Below, one piece after another: positions 1-12,423 of a stretch of 64,000 nucleotides of DNA; within the stretch, counting starts at the first letter, position 1, and each line of letters starts with the position of its first letter. Below the pieces are notes generated by a model. The model made no database searches. It had not been told where the DNA came from and saw only the letters and a program-made list of their open reading frames with translations. Origin of the DNA: Hysterangium stoloniferum (lineage: Eukaryota; Basidiomycota; Agaricomycetes; Hysterangiales; Hysterangiaceae). A program made the translations under genes and the position numbers. Location of the stretch: the NCBI GenBank assembly GCA_015178975.1, contig WHVD01000242.1, positions 1 through 64,000 of the forward strand, in the 5' to 3' direction.

Positions 1-754
1 TCCACAAAACTCAATTAACCCTCGTTAGCTTTCACATGAATATACACCATTGTATGGCCTGGTACTGAGGCCGTCAAGGAGATAAACAATCACAGAATAA
101 TGCCTGTAGGCGTACATTAAGGTTTGAGTTTTGAAGGCCATCTGTTGGCAGAAGCGCCTGCCATCACCCAACGATCCCTATAATATTGGCTCCGTGAATA
201 TGTCTTCGAAAGCTTGTGGGCCTCGTTGCAGATATTTATTCACGTAATAATGCAATAAGGTTGATTGTATTGATGTTGCGTCACCTAAAGCTTCTCATTG
301 GCAGAGCACACCCCGACCTTACGCGAGTGGCGCATATTACCAAATGGAGTAGGCCCGATCTGGGCGATATAAAGTCTATTGAGACAGCTTCTTTTCCATT
401 CCTAATTTGGTTCTGTTCCTAATTTTGACTGGGGCTGACGATACAGTATACTACGCGGACACACTTCTCACTCATTGTATTAATTGGCGATACTGGCTGT
501 AAATAAAGATCCGTGACAGTCCTTATCGCTTATCTCCACGTATACTTCTGAATATAACAAATGCGAATGCGAAATTTTCTTCTCATTTCGACTAAATGGG
601 ATGCATAATTTCTATTGGGTCGCCATGACCGGTGATCTTTGTGCGGAGCTATAACATGGGTCACAGGTGCAGCCTTATTCTCCACCTACTCTGAACCAGT
701 ATCACCCCCCATTAAACCTATCTTACAAACCATCTCCACCTCTTCCACAAATTG
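1..754. other. Non-coding, part of a duplicated block
   Basis: No supportable gene. From about position 55 the sequence is the left end of a block repeated at 12424-12500; both copies share the run gccaaggagataaacaatca or a close variant. The block then continues into the gene starting at 755. The open frame starting near 667 is out of frame with the hydrophobic N-terminus of that gene and was not used. Confidence 0.4.
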
Positions 755-3700
755 ATGGATCCTTTGCGTTCCATCAAACCCGCCGCGGTCCTCATCGGGA
801 TCGTGGCCGCACTTTTTTCTCAAAAATATATGTTGGGAGTGGCCTTGGTCGGCCTCATCGAGTCATTGACTCCCGGCATTGGGGCCAGATTGTCTATGAT
901 GTTGACAGATATTGTTCTATCAACGCTGTAAGCATTTTTCCCATTCCTTCTCCACCGCCACCGCCACTTATACTTACATTCGCCATAGGGCCTCCTTCGC
1001 CACAACATCCCTGCTGGTCTCTCGGTCGTTGTTCTCTCTTCTTCTCCGCGACTTGGTCGGCCACATCGAGTCATTGACTCCCGGCATTGGGGCCAGATTG
1101 TCTATGATGTTGACAGATATTGTTCTATCAACGCTGTAAGCATTTTTCCCATTCCTTCTCCACCGCCACCGCCACTTATATTTACATTCGCCATAGGGCC
1201 TCCTTCGCCACAACATCCCTGCTGGTCTCTCGGTCGTTGTTCTCTCTTCTTCTCCGCGACTTGGTCGGCCTCATCGAGTCATTGACTTCCGGCATTGGGG
1301 CCAGATTGTCTATGATGTTGACAGATATTGTTCTATCAACGCCGTAAGCATTTTTCCCATTCCTTCTCCACCACCACCGCCACTTATACTTACATTCGCC
1401 ATAGGGCCTCCTTCGCCACAACATCCCTGCTGGTCTCTCGATCGTTGTTCTCCCTTCTTCTCCACCACTTGATTGCAGCATGGCAACTCGGGTTTTTGGA
1501 CAAGATGACGGGATTGTCCATCGCGTTGGAGGGGAGGCTTCCTGGTATCGACACTGATGTGAGGTACAACATCTTCTCCAGCATGTTCGCTGCATGTAGG
1601 TTTCTCTTCAATTTCAACCTGGATCTTAATGAGGCAAGGAGGTCGCTTCGTCTGCTTCCCGATAATACCCTCACACGCTCGTTGCATGTTGTCTGTTATG
1701 GTGATGTGTGAGTCACAGTTCCTCTTTCCATAAATATTATCTCGTGCTCATGCAAGTGTTCTTTTTGACAGATTGTATCCCCTCGCGACTGAAAGCCTTG
1801 CGACAATGATTACGCTCAACGATTACATGGGAAAGAGGAGTTTACTCGTCGCCCAGTTCCCAACTGTGTTGGTCAAACACATTGAGGAGACTGTCTGTCC
1901 TGAGCTCAAGAGACGGTGAGATTTTAGACACTTATGTATAGTTAATGTTTGCTGATTGATTCTGAATTAATCCAGCCATGTTTCGGCGTTTCGCACCGCA
2001 TTTCTTACATTTGTGTGTTGCGTGATTGCGTTCATGGTACTCACTGTCATTGTACATGTCTTGCTGCGACGTCTGGGAAGACTAGTATTTAAACAGATAG
2101 CTGTCGTTGTCATCGCGTCATCCGTCCCAGTGACCGTGACCATTCCATCCCCCCCATCACCTGCCTTCACCACGTCGGTGCAGTTAGGGACGGGGTCAGA
2201 GAACAAAGACGCGAAGCTTCCTACGGCGGCAGTAACAACACTCAATGCTGCCGATGTGGGTGTTCCGGTCGGGAGTAGTGGTGCACCCGCTGCGAATGAC
2301 CGCAGCGGTCACGCACAGGTCAACCCAGCAAAGTCCTTGGATGCCATGAATGCAGAACATGCGGCGGATATTAACGGCACTGCGCAGAAGGGTCACGTTA
2401 AGCACCATGACAGATCCAGTGATGCTGTTCCAGGTTCGTGCAGCATATTTCATCATTTTTATCGTACACTTACTTTAAAATATTTATTACTTTTGAAGAT
2501 CACGCTGTCAATCCCATTCCTCTCTCCCTCCCTGCAGCTCCACCAGTGACGTTTTTACCAAGTACATTAACTCATCACGACTGTTCAAGTCAGGCCAACT
2601 CCCCCCCTAGATAGTGGTGATACGACATCGGCTAACGCGGGAGTAGACATCTCCGTAGGCGGTATTCCGGTCACATGCGGTGAGAAAGATCTTCAAGTCG
2701 AGGCATTTAGTTCGTTATGCATCAATCTTTCCTATGATTTTCATCACAACTTATCCGAACGCACGATCATTGCAGACATGCCTGTGGCACCATCGGCGAC
2801 GCTCCCGATAACTGCATCCGTTGACTCCGACGTACCATGTCAGGCCGACTCGTCTTTTGACAGTGGTGACACGACTTTGGTAAATGATGACAGGATTTAT
2901 GAACAGCAAGCCGCAGAAGGTGCTAATTCGGCTTCCTTTTCATTATGTGAAGTACTAACATTTGCGTTCCATATAGCAGGATTGATTCCGGCGTCTGCAC
3001 AACTCAGTGGTGACAAGAGACCTGAGACGCTGAGAAGGTAACGTTTATTCACTTCTATCCCAAGAGACAGCAATATAATCACAAGTCAACAGGTCTGACG
3101 ATGGGCAGAAGTCTATTCCGTAGGTGTCCTTCACGCCCAAATTTAATATTCACCATCTTATCACGTTTCAGTGTTGGGGGTCTCGTGGAAGCCATGGATT
3201 TGTTCCTGAATAAAATGAAGACTCCTGTAAGTCGACATGTGTGTAGCTCTCCGTTAACACGGCGCTAATGCGCGCAAGCAGCAGTTTGACTCCTTCAAGG
3301 CTACCAACGACTCTTCCGTGGTGTCTATTAACAAGGTTGAAGACTCCTCGGATCAGATGGACCATCCTGAGTACGTATTGCTTCGGTTTGATTATTTTGT
3401 CATGATCATATCTCGTGTCGCGCAGGCTTCAATCCGAGCAAAAGGTTCAGGATGAGAAAGATAAGCACGAGAAGGACAAGGACACTTTTCCGGCTAGTGT
3501 GGAGGAACTTGTGAGTGAAATTTCACATAGCCAGTCGTGACCATGTTATTAACGTTCCCGTAAAGCAAAGGATCGTGAATGGAAGCCAAAACTCGGCGTT
3601 TGTATTACCGACCACTTCCTCTGCCGAGCAAGCTGCTGCGGATCTGACTGGACCTGGAAGAAGGCGTAGCAATATGAGGCATGCTAGTGGCACTGCCCAA

Positions 3701-4221
3701 AAAACACGCCCTACCTTGGACCTTTCGGCCTTGGTAAGTTACTTTGATAAGGCTTTCTCCCAAAAGACATAAAAATTGATTTCTGTTAATAAAAATATAG
3801 ACTTCTCGGCCGGCATCGACATACTTCTCACATCCATTCCCAGTGATGGAGAGGGTCGCTGCACCGTCGCTGTTTGTCCCACTGGTGAGTTTCATCACAA
3901 AATCTCGGAAGAATTATCTCATGAACCGCTTCAGAGTGCGGGCGTGCCGCCTTTGCTTCCGTCTCCGCTGCCACCGCCCGCGTCCGAGGACCTCCAGGCC
4001 GAACCCCAACTCCCTACACCAGATCCGAGTTTTCATAAAGGGTTGTCCCAACCGCCCCAGAGTGCAGTCGCGCCGCCTCTGTCTCCGTCTCCGCTGCCGC
4101 TACCGCCACCGCCTGCGTCCGAGCACCTCCAGGACGAACTCCCCCCCCTACATCAGCTCCGAGCCTGCGCAAGGCTAAACCGGTGCCGGTGACAAAAAAG
4201 GGTGGGAAAAGGCACAAATAA
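755..4221 (+). CDS. Two-TM hypothetical protein with Ser/Thr/Pro-rich tail
   Basis: Family not recognised. The chosen ATG at 755 opens MDPLRSIKPAAVLIGIVAAL, which runs into a long hydrophobic stretch. The first donor is at 928. Later exons show the segments LNDYMGKRSLLVAQFPTVLV and ELKRR, then, after an intron ending in tccag, a second TM segment (CVIAFMVLTVIVHVLLRRL). A low-complexity tail follows, with repeated SFDSGDTTLVN modules and two Pro-rich PPLLPSPLPPPASEDLQ-type units near 3940-4140. The probable C-terminus is Lys-rich (KKGGKRHK, stop 4219-4221). Exon joins are inferred from splice signals, and the frames around the 208-bp repeats (848-1467) and a C8 run at 4141 do not close cleanly, so the gene may be slightly damaged. 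A paralogous pseudogene lies at 12424-14352. Confidence 0.4.
848..1467 (+). repeat. Triplicated 208-bp exon-plus-intron unit
   Basis: Three near-identical units of about 208 bp. The phrase gagtcattgact recurs with 208-bp spacing near 859, 1067 and 1275. Each unit contains coding-like sequence for LIESLTPGIGARLSMMLTDI, then a donor gtaagc, then a pyrimidine-rich intron-like stretch. Differences between units are few, so the expansion is recent. The paralogue at 12.5 kb has only one copy of the exon segment. Confidence 0.85.
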
Positions 4222-4245
4222 AGGAGTTCCCTATCCTTCTCAGCT

Positions 4246-4252
4246 TTCTCTT

Positions 4253-4287
<35 letters not shown>
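4246..4287. repeat. TC microsatellite
   Basis: An almost pure run of TC dinucleotides lies just downstream of the predicted stop codon of the preceding gene. Confidence 0.9.
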
Positions 4288-4288
<1 letters not shown>

Positions 4289-4289
4289 T

Positions 4290-5580
4290 CTTTCTTTCTT
4301 CTTTTTTAATGTGTGCATCTTATTTCGTACCTTTCTTATTTTGAGGTGGGGCTCTGAAGGCTAATTTTCGTGTTTGAGGATATAGTAAGCCCGTCGCTTC
4401 CATCGTAACTCCCACCTACGTCGTTAACCTCCATTGCACAGCTTGGTGTCTAAGAAGTCAGTAAGTCAGATCGTTTATGATCCTGTGTTGTGAGACGGTA
4501 CGGGCTACGATGAGGATGTGCGACCGGATGTGCAAATGTAAGCCCTAATTCCACTCTTCCAACACACTTTGTTGATTATGTGGCTTGCTGGCCGCTTTCT
4601 CCCAGACGTCCTGGATCCATGGAGTGTCGTGAAACGAATAACGATGGATCAATCCGTAATGACTGGTGTATGTACGGTATTATTTCTTTATATCACTGTC
4701 TCTAACACCGCTTATTGTTACAGACCAGAGGTCATTCCAGGACAACGACAGTTCAAATCGTTCACATCCTTATATACCAGTCAGAACGGATATTAATTCC
4801 TTGCAAGCGACAAAAGTGTGAGTTGTTGGTCCCTCAATTCACTGTCACGAACTCTCGTTTATACTTAGCCGTTAGCCATCGTGTCCAACCAACTTATTTA
4901 CCATTCAGTCTCATTCCTCTATCGGTTCCGGATGATCTGCTCTAGGATTATTTTGTGAGAGAAGCCATCGTGCTTTATTCTATCCGTGACTGACCTTTGT
5001 ACAGACTAGACTATCTGGACGCAATTGACTTCAGAACGCTTGCAGTTTATACCTCGAAGAACTGACGATGTACTACTGACGAGATGTACTATTTTGTTTA
5101 GCCCAAGGAGCCCCTCATACCTCTTTTATCTGCTCTTTTTGCCTTTTTCCCGTTGTCTTTATCTTGTACTAAATAGCTTGTGTATATTGTAACAAAAAAA
5201 AACACTTAAAAATTTAACCTACATCCAGCCTACCATCATTGGTGAAGAGATGGACTGGGGAGGAGGAATGGTGCTGACTTTGGTGAGAATGTAGGATGCA
5301 TGACTGATGAGCTCCAAACCTTAGTGCCATCAATTTTGGAATGATGTTGTGAGTCGAGGGTTCTCCTGGTACCAGAATCAATCATTTGTAGACTGCAGTC
5401 AATAGACCTACAAGAGGATCTATTGATTTAATAATTCCATTTCTAAATCTACCTAGCCCATCTTTGGACTGCATAAAGGGTGTCTTGTCAGCCTTTGAAG
5501 GTCATGTAGGTACACTACTGTTGTTCTCCTTTGAGTTATTCTTACTAAATGGTTCTTGTTACTGATCAGCCTGGACAATA
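4290..5580. other. No supportable gene
   Basis: Only short frames are present. The stretch 4380-4960 has intron-like signals and could hold extra exons or a relic, but nothing is recognisable. From about 5230 to 5580 CpG is almost absent, as in the old transposons elsewhere in the window. Confidence 0.3.
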
Positions 5581-5850
5581 TGTTGGAAATGGTGATGAAA
5601 CATCCACCTCTCTAGGGGTGGTTTACCCTTCTCCTTCAACCAAATACTTGAAAGTACATATTGTGGACCATGCTCAGTGAGGCTGATGCATGATTTAACC
5701 GATGTACACCTAAAGTATCACCAAACCCCATCATGTCAGAAGGTGATTCACTGACTGACACATTGATTGATACAAGTACTTCATTACAAGCTTATTAAAC
5801 CATTGTGGTTTGTGCATTTACAATAAGCCAACTCATACTATTTTTAATAC
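5581..5850 (+). repeat. Dispersed LTR-like repeat, copy 1
   Basis: Begins tgttggaaatggtgatgaaa and runs to a tttttaatac end. Two diverged copies occur in inverse orientation at 30921-31174 and 31258-31529. All share a block around aagtact...ttacaagctt. The TG start, length of 250-270 bp and CpG poverty suggest solo LTRs of an old family. No flanking target duplication was identified, so this is inference. Confidence 0.55.
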
Positions 5851-6296
5851 AATATGTTGTTAACTTTTCAGCAAAAATATGACCAGATCTTATAGAGGAC
5901 AAGTGCAATATTGTCTGAGTGATATTGTTGGTTATAAACACACAGGGGGTTCTCATGTGTAACTACAGGATTATATACTCAGAACAAGAACGGTAATGAA
6001 TGTGGATAATAATGACCCCAGTCACTATACGACTCCGACTGCTCACTTTGCCCAAAAATCTAACATATGTATATATAAATACCAAGATAGAAAGATTAAG
6101 GGGATGTCGGTTATCAGTATTGGGGAATAAATCTGACTTATTTTACATGCCGTCACTACACCTGATTGGGAATATTCTACAAGTGATCCACACCTGCTGA
6201 GCCGTATTGCAGTGACGTAATCAAGATTTATCCCGTACCCAACTCACTGAAGAGAGTGGACAACTCCCGTTAATTTCGGCGCCATTTAGTCAATGT
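5851..6296. other. Intergenic, nothing recognised
   Basis: AT-rich sequence without a supportable gene. It lies downstream of the stop codon of the minus-strand DUF6534 gene. Confidence 0.4.
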
Positions 6297-8350
6297 TCAG
6301 GCTTCAAATTGCGGTTTCGCTTCTAGTTCAGGGTGGCTAGACCTAGAAAGATCGACAGTGTGCACTGCGACAAGACTACTCTCGGAGGCCCCTGTGATAT
6401 TGATTGTGCGGCTCCCGATTGCGTCCTTCCCAATGTTCTGCGGAGTGCCAGAGATGTGTTCGCCTGGGGTATCAATTTTGCGCAGGTGGTTTCGAGCATT
6501 CAAACTGGCAAGAAAACTATTGACATAAACTGCAATCATATGCGCATATTAGCCCCGTAGCGCGCCGAATGAATCGCAACGCACGATGTACAGTGACGAA
6601 TTCAATGGTCATGGCCCATATTGTATCAGGCTGAGCCAACAGCTATATTTAGGTGGATATCAGAATGTCTAAATGAGATGCATGCGCTATGGGAATGCTC
6701 ACTATAATTGTTTGGACGATGACAACGATCCTGATAGGTTGTAAGGGATGTATCAGCAATGTTTAGTAATAAACGAACGCCAATTCGTGTGTTACTTACG
6801 TGGTCAAGATGAATCTATTTATTGAGAAGATGATAAGCGTGCTAACCAGCCTAATCGAGCTTAAAAAACGTCGATATATTGATTAACTGGTCGAGAATAA
6901 CGAACATACCTCTTAAAACGCGGGCGCGTACGATACAGTACTATGCAAAGAGTGACCGTTGTGCAACAATCTGCCACCACTCTGGACGTAAACAAAGGAA
7001 CCATCATCACATACTGCAAGACGGTCAATAATCCATAATAATAAGTCAAAAGCTATTAATCTTACCACCATGTCCCGTAATTTGCTAGGCGTTTTCCAGA
7101 ATTGAAACCTGTAATAAGGAAGTGAGTGGCAAAAAGACACAGATATCAGGATTCCTCCCACATTTTCACGCAGAGCACTGAGGACAAATGTCTTAAACAA
7201 TGGTTTCAGGGAACCATGAGCTAAAAAGCGAAACACATACGGGTTATAAACGCTGTTTAAAAGGGTGGGTTCAGTAATCATATGATCGGCGTCAGGCAAA
7301 GTTGTCTGACCGAGCTGTACGGTGATTGCAACACCCTAGAGCTCTGATCAGCCGGAACATATACAGTGTGATCTATAAGAAAAGCGCACAAAAATAGCGA
7401 TAATTATGTATCTCCATTTATTTTTGGTCACTGTCAGAAAAATAGCTTAACAATGGTCCTACCAATCGTATGTCGCGACCCTTGACTTACTGTGATATAT
7501 CATTTTCGAGAAAAATCTGCATTAAACTATTAACGTTGGGAACAGCACCTGTATGTGACGTATTGGATAGCACTTACATTTGTATCAGGGAGCAAAGGAT
7601 AAGCTGAAAGCGTTTTCTGAATTGTAGATATCTGTTATGTCATGATGGGTGGAATGGCTTACTCCACAGCTGCTTGATACCTGAGACATGGCACCGAAGA
7701 TCAGGATAAATGATGACTCATAAAGGATTAGACCAAACGGACATAAAGCGACCTGGGATTAATCAGTCTCCTGGCGTATCGACCCCGAAAAGTATAAGAT
7801 TATAGATACGCACCATACACCGCTCATCACCAGCAATGGATTACTGTAGCTGAGGATCTATAATATTAAAATTTCAGCATCTATCGGAGGATCTCCGATG
7901 ACGCATACGCACAGTGTAGTGATATACAGTGCGGCATACTGTGTTGCTTTGTGAGTTCAAAGGTGTACACAGGTCAAATGGATGATGATACTTACCGAAT
8001 ACGGCATGAAGAGTTTCCATGACCCTGACTAGCGTAAGGCAGCGTTCTGAAGGAATCACAAATTGACTTAACCTACCACACGACAAAGACCTATGCGTAT
8101 ATTCAGGCGCAATAATATGCAAGGATCTATTCTGCTCACCAATAGTTTAAGGAGAAATGGATCGTTCTCATAGTTCGAAAAGTACATGTACGTCTGAGGT
8201 AACGACATTCACTATGAACATTGAAATAAGTAGTAGTCATCGATTCGCCATACCTGTAGCACAGACACCCCATACAACGGGAGCATAACCATGCAACTGA
8301 CCAAAGACCCGCCTGCCAATAGCCATCAGTTCAATCTCAGGTAGGTCCAT
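6297..8350 (-). CDS. DUF6534-family multi-pass membrane protein
   Basis: A minus-strand gene in many small exons. The start at 8350 reads MDLPEIELMAIGRR, and the stop is just before 6297. The family hallmarks appear in order. First is TYMYFSNYENDPFLLKLL followed by VMETLHAVF, resembling the family pattern of a Tyr/Phe-rich loop and then (D/E)TLH. Next is CRTVYHYT spliced to ILSYSNPLL, then SRVVADCCTTVTLCIVLYRT (the usual ADxxIxxxLCYYL helix), then RLVSTLIIFSINRFILTT. The C-terminal signature is VYVNSFLASLNARNHLR (6500-6540 region). Several donor/acceptor pairs join these in phase, for example an intron between YHYT and ILSY. The join before VMETLH and one internal exon (about 7600-7800) did not close by eye, so a damaged copy is possible. 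Function of the family is unknown. Confidence 0.6.
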
Positions 8351-8470
8351 GGGTTCGGTACATACCATATGTTTCGCTGAAAAGCGATTGGGGGAGAGGT
8401 GTGATGCGGTCCGGCAGAGAAGGATACAGTGACATTCTACTGCCACTATGTATGAGAGAAGGTTCACTAA

Positions 8471-9250
8471 TTGGTGGGACTGAGAGCTGAACTCCCTGTA
8501 GTCTTTATATCCATCATGAAACCTTCCAATTTGCAGCCAAAAGGGGAATCGAACGGAATCGGAGATATCAACATCAGTGAAATGCTGTGTCCTTCTTTCG
8601 AAGCTGCAAACTCGAAACGACGTCCAATAGGATGGGTGGACGTCTTCCGGGACCTTCCGGATCAAAACGATGTGACTTATGAAGAAGTTTTTACAGTTCT
8701 TCTACCTTTTCCTTCAAATAATCCATTCCCTAGTCCCCAACTTGGATGATACCCGTAGCCCAGAGCTTAGGAAGCTTTTCGTACTCCTTTTCGTGAACCG
8801 TACTAAGAGGCCGCACAATTCGATGAAAGCCACTCTGTATTCTCCCATCGTATGGATCTTCTCCGAGGGCTCAGTTGAGTCTGATAGCAATATCTCGGGT
8901 TTGATGATGGCGCTCACTTCGAGTCTATGGCCTCGGATATTATTGACGATCTAGCCTTATTTATGCGAAGATTAGCCGACTTGGATAATGATATCATAGC
9001 TGTACCACCAACTGTTGCCAACGGCACCTGCTTTCGCCGTCCTCCTATTCATTTCTCGCTCACACGAGCGCTGCATTGAGTTCATTATGCTCTACTTCAG
9101 CAGAACCATGTGTGAGGAATCTCAGTTGAGATGGCATCATGAACTCCTCGTGGCTTTCATAATTCAGACTTGTCAAACCGAAGTGTGTGTTTTATTTTAT
9201 GTCCCTTTCAGCCACATCAGTGGGCGCGACAAGTCGATAACATTGTAATC
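8471..9250 (+). other. Possible unrecognised gene or gene relic
   Basis: Coding-like segments occur on the plus strand in different frames: one from 8516 (MKPSNLQPKGESNGIG), and one at about 8900-9085 containing DDGAHFESMASDIIDDLALF. The second ends at an in-frame stop near 9077. No family is recognised and no convincing splice plan joins the pieces. It is divergent from the DUF6534 gene. Confidence 0.2.
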
Positions 9251-10152
9251 AGTCTTTGCCAACTTGTCAGATGTGCGGCATGGAAAAAACCAATTGCATA
9301 GAATCTCTAAAAATAATCTGGGGCACCGAGCTCCCGAGTCATCAGCACAATTCCAAGACGCTTTACAGCCCAAATCACGGGAAGTGATTGACTCGTCAGG
9401 AACCTAAATGTGACGTTGTTATTGCATTACATCGACAGAAGATATACCTTAATAGACAATATCTTTTTATTATTCATACTTTGGGTCATTACTCATAGTA
9501 TGGTATGGTTCCCTTGTTCGTCAAGGGGTATGTTTAAAACTGTGGGTGTCTTAGGAGCATGAAGCTGAAAACCTGTCGCCTCCTTTCTAGACCTTTCCAA
9601 CCGTTATTCCCGTACTCCCAAATTCCATATATCATATTTGTAAGTCATCTCTTACAAATGAGAGTAGTTACCATCTCCCTCCCGTGATACCTTGCATATA
9701 TTGTTCGAGGCCCCTTTCATCATATCAGCAATATTTTTATTGCTACTATAGTGTTGTAACCTTGTATGTATAAATAAGTAGATTACATGTGAGAAATATA
9801 ACCAAAGTGATGTACGCAATTTGCCGTACAGCTTGAGGTATGTGCGGTGTGTGTTGATGCGTCGTTATTCCTTTGTCTTAGCCAGCGCCCCGCTACTATC
9901 GCGTTCCTGCTTATGAGTGAGGTGCGAAGTAGTACTACCGTGGTGGCTTAAATGGAATTTAGGCCACGTCATTCATCCCCGCGCACTATCTTAAGTGAAT
10001 GAGGGCATGAGTATGTTTTCTAGTGTCGTTCTAATGGCAAGCCATTTCCGAAACCCCTCGACGAAAGCCAAAAAGAGAGTGAAGTAATACGGAGAAAGAA
10101 AGAGGTTGGTTGCAGCATAACTAGGGGCTTCACACATTGTGACAAAAGAATC
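9251..10152. other. No supportable gene
   Basis: Intergenic sequence between the weak plus-strand candidate and the tRNA. No long frame, repeat or recognised motif was found. Confidence 0.4.
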
Positions 10153-10236
10153 TGGCCAAAGTGGGGGTCGAACCCAAGACCTTCGAGTAATAAGCTCATA
10201 TTAGCTCGACGCTCTAACCAACTGAGCTATTCGGCC
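10153..10236 (-). tRNA. tRNA-Ile (anticodon AAU) with 10-nt intron
   Basis: On the minus strand the acceptor stem GGCCGAA pairs with TTTGGCC (one G-U), followed by discriminator A. The D arm GCTC...GAGC is intact. The anticodon stem TCGAG/CTCGA encloses CTAATA, a 10-nt insertion after position 37 (TGAGCTTATT) and a final A, giving anticodon AAT. The T arm is TTGGG-TTCGACC-CCCAC, with the B-box GGTTCGA and one mismatch at the 49-65 pair. CCA is not encoded, as expected for a nuclear gene. Most likely functional. Confidence 0.9.
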
Positions 10237-10642
10237 CGATGAACCTTAACCTTTTTCTTCGCTATATCGCACATTGATAATATTGGATGACATACTTCAA
10301 CAAAAAATGATTGCGTGCAGAAGAAGAGAGAAGTCAAAAACTGACATGACATGGGTTCTGAATCCTCCCATCAAAAATTCCCCCTGGGCTCCTGTCGACA
10401 AGCACCACAATACAGCTAGTCTGAAATATAACCTGTCTGTAACAAAAAGCTACATTAAAGAGTTGTGAACAAGAATGTCCCGATTCTGGGTCGTTGGTCT
10501 CGTCCATCAGTGCTTCCGGCGGGTGTCATATTCAATCGTACCAACGTTTATCGTGTTTCATGTGGACAGAATAGAGATAAAAGGCAATATAATCGTACCA
10601 TCACGAACCTACGTAGTGGGATCAATAATATTATAATGGTCA

Positions 10643-12050
10643 TTAAGTTGCGTATGTAACAAGCAGGGCTGCAGGATCCAACATCTTCGAAAACGCCGAC
10701 TGTGTCTGGCTTCTTGCTTTACCACTGCCACCGCCGACGATCACTAGGCTGCCTGTCATAAATATTTTCCCGGTCATCCATATCCTCTGCATCTCGCCGG
10801 GACGACTGGTGGATGATATTTGAGCTAGCGGTACTAGACTTTGACATATTATCTTGGTTCTGACTGGCAATAAAGAACAGGGGTGGGTCGATCTCATTAC
10901 CTTGTGTGTCGACCCCGCTGAGGAATGCTTTTGAGACCGAGGCGGGACCAAGGAAGGTGTTAACCTTAGATATCACGTGGCGAAGTCTTTTTTTTATTTA
11001 GAAAACACCACTATGTGCACCTTTCTCGTTAATATATACCCCGCTAAAGAGCTTCAAGAATACTCGGGAACATTGTCATCCTTGAATATACTTGTGAAGC
11101 GAGTTCTCGTGTCTGTGATTTGTTGGTATTAAATCGATTTTCGTTGGAAATATCTCGTACTAGAATCGCATACCTGATCCACGGGAAACCTTCCTAAAAA
11201 TTGGTGAACTGGTGTCTTTGACATTCATTAAGTACTGATATGTAGTTGGAATTGGTTATTCCGTATAGTCCAGCGAATGGCGTGGCAATCAAGGATAACA
11301 AAGAGATAGCATGAGGGATCAAATCTCGATATCCCTCAGTGATTAAGCAATGCGTCTCCAAATTATCCAAAAAAATCGTAATGTTCGAGAGCACGGGCGA
11401 GTGTCTATAGAATTTCCGCTCACGCCAGAGTGCAAGAATATGCCAAATCTGGTGACGAGGCTATCGACCATAGGGTAAGTTGAAATAAGCGGTCGCGCTG
11501 CGACATTAGGCAAAGGTCAGGGTGGAATTGCTTCAAAAGAACCCTAAGATCGTAGTCAGCGGGTAAATGTCGAAAGCCGTGTAGAGAACATGCCGTAAGA
11601 AAGAAACTGTGTGCAAATTGGCAGCATTGATATGATTGATGTGAATCGTGAATATCTTCGGATCATCAAAAGCTTCCAATGCCGCTATATCCTGGGAGAG
11701 AGAACATTTATCTTCTCCATTACCGCCGTTACACGTTAAGGAAGCAATGTCGACACTTAAATTACCAAGCAAAATATCCAGGAATATTCCAGAAGTACTC
11801 TGAATCCACGGATCTTGCTGATAGCAACGCCTGAAAACCCGGACCCCACCGGTACAGAGTCTCCATTTATTCGATTTGCTATATTTGGCTTACTGAGTGA
11901 GGGAAGCACGGTTGTATCCAAAATTCAAAGTACGCTCTAATTGCACGGAGTTCATCCTGCGACAGAGTACGTGCACAGCAAGTGGCGGTCACGATATGTT
12001 CCAAGGCATCTGTTAAGACAAGATGGTATGCAGTGGATGGATTACTTAGG
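10643..12050 (-). other. Unresolved minus-strand locus, weakly DUF6534-like
   Basis: Several coding-like pieces occur on the minus strand: TDALEHIVTATCCARTLSQ (about 12000), DPWIQSTSGIFLDIL joined across a plausible intron to DIAALEAFDDPKIFTIHI (about 11790-11690), then NLHTVSFLRHVLY, and near 10950 ISKVNTFLGPASVSKAFL followed by a Ser/Asp/Arg-rich end. The order FDDPK, LHT, LY recalls the middle of DUF6534 proteins, but the match is weak and stops interrupt the frames. Treat as a diverged relic or unknown gene. Confidence 0.25.
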
Positions 12051-12420
12051 TATTGGGCGATTATAAATGTGGATGCGGCCGTGTGACAAGTGGGCCTTGG
12101 ATCACGGATTTATAGAGCGACGACACCATTTGAACTTGAATTGCCTGGCAAATAATCGTGGAAAATTGTATGCGTCCAGTAGAATTGACGCTGCTTGCCG
12201 TCCCAAAAATAAAGGGTATTCATATGATGGGCTATGAGGTGGGTTAAATCAGATATGACTATATGTCAAAAACTATTTCTCACCACATTATATCTACACT
12301 CCTGAATTATTAATCCGAGCTTTCATTATGACAGGTTGCACCGAACAGGGCAATATCTCCGATAGTTAACCCTGTGACTGTATGCAGATAACAACATGAT
12401 GAACCAGTGTATGAATGTAG
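11771..12420. repeat. Duplicated locus, uninterrupted copy
   Basis: This stretch matches 16460-16620 and then 20150-20700 in the same order. Shared landmarks are gatcttgctgatagcaa, gggtattcatatga and the run ending in gacaggttgca. In the second copy about 3.5 kb of DIRS-like retrotransposon separates the halves, so this is the empty-site paralogue. Confidence 0.75.
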
Positions 12421-12423
12421 TAT

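Noticed and set aside
667..1077. Frame starting near 667 as the N-terminus of the two-TM gene
   Set aside because: It is out of phase with the hydrophobic segment from 755 that continues into the conserved exon and has no ATG at its start.
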